A stretch of DNA of 64,000 nt from Betaproteobacteria bacterium (GTDB lineage: Bacteria > Pseudomonadota > Gammaproteobacteria > Burkholderiales > Burkholderiaceae_A): assembly GCA_016868255.1 (NCBI GenBank), contig VGHN01000006.1, positions 36,753-100,752 of the forward strand. The letters are read 5' to 3'. Positions within the stretch are counted from its first letter, which is position 1. Every line of letters starts with the position of its first letter. The notes beneath the pieces are model-generated. The model was not told where the DNA came from. It saw only the letters and a program-made list of their open reading frames with translations, and made no database searches. Both the position numbers and the translations under genes were made by a program. Of the stretch, positions 61,967 through 64,000 are shown piece after piece.

Positions 61967-63400
61967 ATGCTTCTCTCCCTCGTCACCGCTTACCTTGTCT
62001 TGTCAATTGCGCTGGGGCTGCTGGCCGCCCGCCGCGTCCATTCCGCCAGCGACTACATCACCGCCGGCCGCAATCTCCCAATGCCCGTCATTCTTGCAAT
62101 GGTCTTTGCCACCTGGTTTGGCGCCGAGACGGTCTTGGGTATTTCGGCCACCTTCCTAGAGGAGGGTTTTCGGGGGCTTATCTCCGACCCCCTGGGTGCC
62201 TCGATCTGCCTCGTGCTCTTCGGGCTGGTGTTCGCCTTGCCGCTCTACCGCATGAAGCTTATGACGCTCGGAGACTTCTTTCGTATTCGATACAACCGCC
62301 AGGTGGAGCTCATCATTTCGCTCTGTATCGTCGTCTCTTACCTGGGCTGGGTCTCGGCCCAGGTCACTGCACTAGGGCTGGTCTTCAATGTCCTCTCCGA
62401 GGGCCTCATTGGCATGAACCAAGGCATGGTGATCGGCGCTGCAGTCGTGCTCGTCTACACCCTCTTCGGCGGCATGTGGTCGGTGGCGGTCACCACCTTT
62501 GTTCAAATGATTGTCATCGTCATTGGCCTCATTGTCGTCAGCGCCATTGCGGGCGATATGGCCGGAGGCGTCGGGCACGTGATTGACCAGGCTGCGGCCG
62601 CAGGGAAGTTTGAGTGGCTGCCAAGCCTCGATGCAGTCGACATGCTGGGCTGGATCGCTGCACTTCTCACCATGGCACTGGGGTCGATCCCCCAGCAGGA
62701 CGTCTTCCAGCGGGTCAATGCATCGCGCTCAGAGTCTGTCGCTGTCTGGGGCACAACGCTGGGTGGTGTGGCCTATTTCTTCTTTGCCGCAGTGCCCCTC
62801 TTTCTGGCATTTGCCGCCACCCTTATCGATCCGGAGGCCACCGCTCGGCTCATGGAGTCAGACTCCCAGTTGGTGCTCCCAAGCCTTGTGGCCCAACACA
62901 TGCCTGTCTGGGTGCAGGTGGTCTTCTTTGGCGCCCTGCTCTCGGTGATTATGAGCACCGCCTCGGGAACACTTCTCGCACCTGCAGTCACTTTTGCCGA
63001 GAACGTGGTGCGGGGTGCGGTGCCGAACATGACCGACAGCCAGTTGCTTTTCACCACCCGACTCACCGTCTTTGTCTTCACGCTGATGGTGACGGCCTAT
63101 GCAATCCTTACCGATGAGAGCATTCATTCGATGGTCGAGAATGCCTATCGAATCACCCTGGCCGGTGCCTTTGTTCCTCTGGCTGCGGGACTATTCTGGA
63201 AACGGGCCAGCAACCTTGGAGCCACTCTCGCCATATTCTTCGGACTCGGCACCTGGTTGATGCTCGAGATCTCGGGCGCGGAATTGCTGGTTGAGCCGCA
63301 GCTGGTCGGCGTGGTCTTTAGTCTGGCCGGGATGATAATAGGGTCTTTCATCTCCCCCAACCGCGGGGCCAACACAAGCACCTTGCAGAGTCCCACCTGA
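61967..63400 (+). CDS. Sodium:solute symporter family transporter
   Basis: 477 residues with about 13 membrane segments of the SSS fold (e.g. LLSLVTAYLVLSIALGLLAA, VVLVYTLFGGMWSVAVTTF, VVFFGALLSVIMSTASGTLL). FGGMWSVAVTTFVQMIV and SVIMSTASGTLLAPA are the usual sodium-site segments. AETVLGISATFLEEGFRGL also fits the family. The substrate cannot be read; proline, pantothenate, acetate and other solutes are all known. A strong AAAGGAGGT ribosome site precedes the start. It stands alone between ubiB and glmU. Confidence 0.88.
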   Translation: MLLSLVTAYLVLSIALGLLAARRVHSASDYITAGRNLPMPVILAMVFATWFGAETVLGISATFLEEGFRGLISDPLGASICLVLFGLVFALPLYRMKLMTLGDFFRIRYNRQVELIISLCIVVSYLGWVSAQVTALGLVFNVLSEGLIGMNQGMVIGAAVVLVYTLFGGMWSVAVTTFVQMIVIVIGLIVVSAIAGDMAGGVGHVIDQAAAAGKFEWLPSLDAVDMLGWIAALLTMALGSIPQQDVFQRVNASRSESVAVWGTTLGGVAYFFFAAVPLFLAFAATLIDPEATARLMESDSQLVLPSLVAQHMPVWVQVVFFGALLSVIMSTASGTLLAPAVTFAENVVRGAVPNMTDSQLLFTTRLTVFVFTLMVTAYAILTDESIHSMVENAYRITLAGAFVPLAAGLFWKRASNLGATLAIFFGLGTWLMLEISGAELLVEPQLVGVVFSLAGMIIGSFISPNRGANTSTLQSPT

Positions 63401-63405
63401 CCATC

Positions 63406-64000
63406 ATGAATGTAGTTGTCCTGGCCGCTGGCAAGGGACGTCGGATGCACTCCGAACTCCCCAAGGTCTTGCACCCCATCGGAGGCGAGCCCATGCTTGG
63501 CCACGTCCTTGGCGCTGCGGTATCTGCCGGTGCCAAGCGCCTGGTGGTCGTGGTGGGCCATGGTGCCGAGGCCGTCGAGGCCTATGTCCGCGGACTGGCC
63601 TGGCTGCCTACCGATGCGGTTCGATTTGCCCTCCAAGACCCTCCACTGGGCACCGGGCACGCAGTTCAGGCGGCGGCCAGTTCGCTCAGTGACGATTTCG
63701 ATTTGACCCTGGTTTTATATGGGGACGTGCCCCTGATTGAGCCGGCCACCCTGAAGGACCTGGCGCAGGCCGCCAAGGCGGCCGACAAAATGGCGGTTCT
63801 CACAACGCAACTCAACAACCCCACTGGTTACGGCCGAATCATTCGCAGTGAGCAAGGCCATGTCCTTCGCTCTGTCGAAGAAAAGGATGCCACCCCCGAG
63901 CAGCGAGCAATTCAAGAGGTCAACACCGGGATACTCATTGCACCCACCAGGGACTTGCAACGCTGGGTGGCAAGACTCGAGAATCACAACGCCCAGTCGG
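63406..64000 (+). CDS. glmU: Bifunctional GlmU, N-terminal part (3' end outside window)
   Basis: Uridylyltransferase half of the enzyme making UDP-GlcNAc for peptidoglycan and LPS. From ATG 63406 the visible 198 residues include the nucleotide motif VLAAGKGRRMHSELPKVLH, QDPPLGTGHAVQAA, LYGDVPLIEPATL and NPTGYGRIIR. The acetyltransferase half with left-handed beta-helix must lie beyond the edge. It starts six bases after the symporter stop. Confidence 0.95.
   Translation, partial: MNVVVLAAGKGRRMHSELPKVLHPIGGEPMLGHVLGAAVSAGAKRLVVVVGHGAEAVEAYVRGLAWLPTDAVRFALQDPPLGTGHAVQAAASSLSDDFDLTLVLYGDVPLIEPATLKDLAQAAKAADKMAVLTTQLNNPTGYGRIIRSEQGHVLRSVEEKDATPEQRAIQEVNTGILIAPTRDLQRWVARLENHNAQS

Overview
The window is a gene-dense, GC-rich stretch of bacterial chromosome made almost entirely of core genes. 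Gene content and order point to a betaproteobacterium of the order Burkholderiales. The indicators are the run kdsD-kdsC-lptC-lptA-lptB-rpoN-hpf-ptsN-hprK-rapZ, the run lolB-ispE-tRNA-Gln-prs-rplY-pth-ychF, an aa3 oxidase cluster with DUF2970 and DUF2909 proteins, an ahcY gene behind an SAH riboswitch, and the run of two LpxL-like acyltransferases-dapF-DUF484-xerC. I see no insertion sequence, prophage, CRISPR array, rRNA or obvious horizontally acquired island. The genus cannot be fixed by reading alone.

Layout. 1-561: 5' part of mlaF (lipid-transport ATPase), minus strand. 653-8318: plus-strand operon for Kdo synthesis and LPS export, then sigma-54, hibernation factor, EIIA-Ntr, HPr kinase and RapZ. 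8359-10295: mutM-mutY (8-oxoguanine repair), minus strand. 10336-16530: TPR protein, lolB, ispE, tRNA-Gln, prs, rplY, pth, ychF. 16539-18824: large Orn/Lys/Arg decarboxylase, divergent from rpoH across a perfect CIRCE operator. 19907-25008: coaD, ftsY (opposite strand), a pair of M16 peptidases and rsmD. 24970-32648: minus-strand cytochrome c oxidase and assembly cluster (ctaC, ctaD, a 39-residue protein, ctaG, DUF2970, ctaE, surf1, an SCO-like protein, ctaB) with an inverted DUF2909 gene. 32731-40034: BioC-like remnant, comF, trmL, gpsA, secB, grxC, rhodanese, gpmA, ctpA and moeB-like. 40068-48230: long minus-strand run of two LpxL-like acyltransferases, dapF, DUF484, xerC, a COG0523 GTPase, dksA, argB, a HAD hydrolase and slmA. 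48372-52134: methyl-cycle genes metK, ahcY and metF, with structured RNA leaders. 52136-64000: 5-formyl-THF cyclo-ligase, slt, NDUFA9-like, cca, MidA-like, pteridine reductase-like, folB, ttcA, ubiB, a sodium:solute symporter and the start of glmU.

Themes. Envelope assembly (LPS, lipoproteins, peptidoglycan), nitrogen/PTS control and respiration are laid out as tightly packed operons with many ATGA, GTGA or TAATG junctions. The most interesting material is regulatory or structural. It includes a sigma-54-type promoter in front of the operon that encodes sigma-54 itself, CIRCE at rpoH, and a roughly 190-nt highly folded region between metK and the SAH riboswitch. It also includes a 158-nt out-of-frame overlap of comF with trmL, a CCA-adding enzyme without a recognisable HD site, and an oxidase cluster without ctaA. 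No entirely new multi-gene system is evident; the metK-ahcY intergenic RNA is the best candidate for something undescribed.
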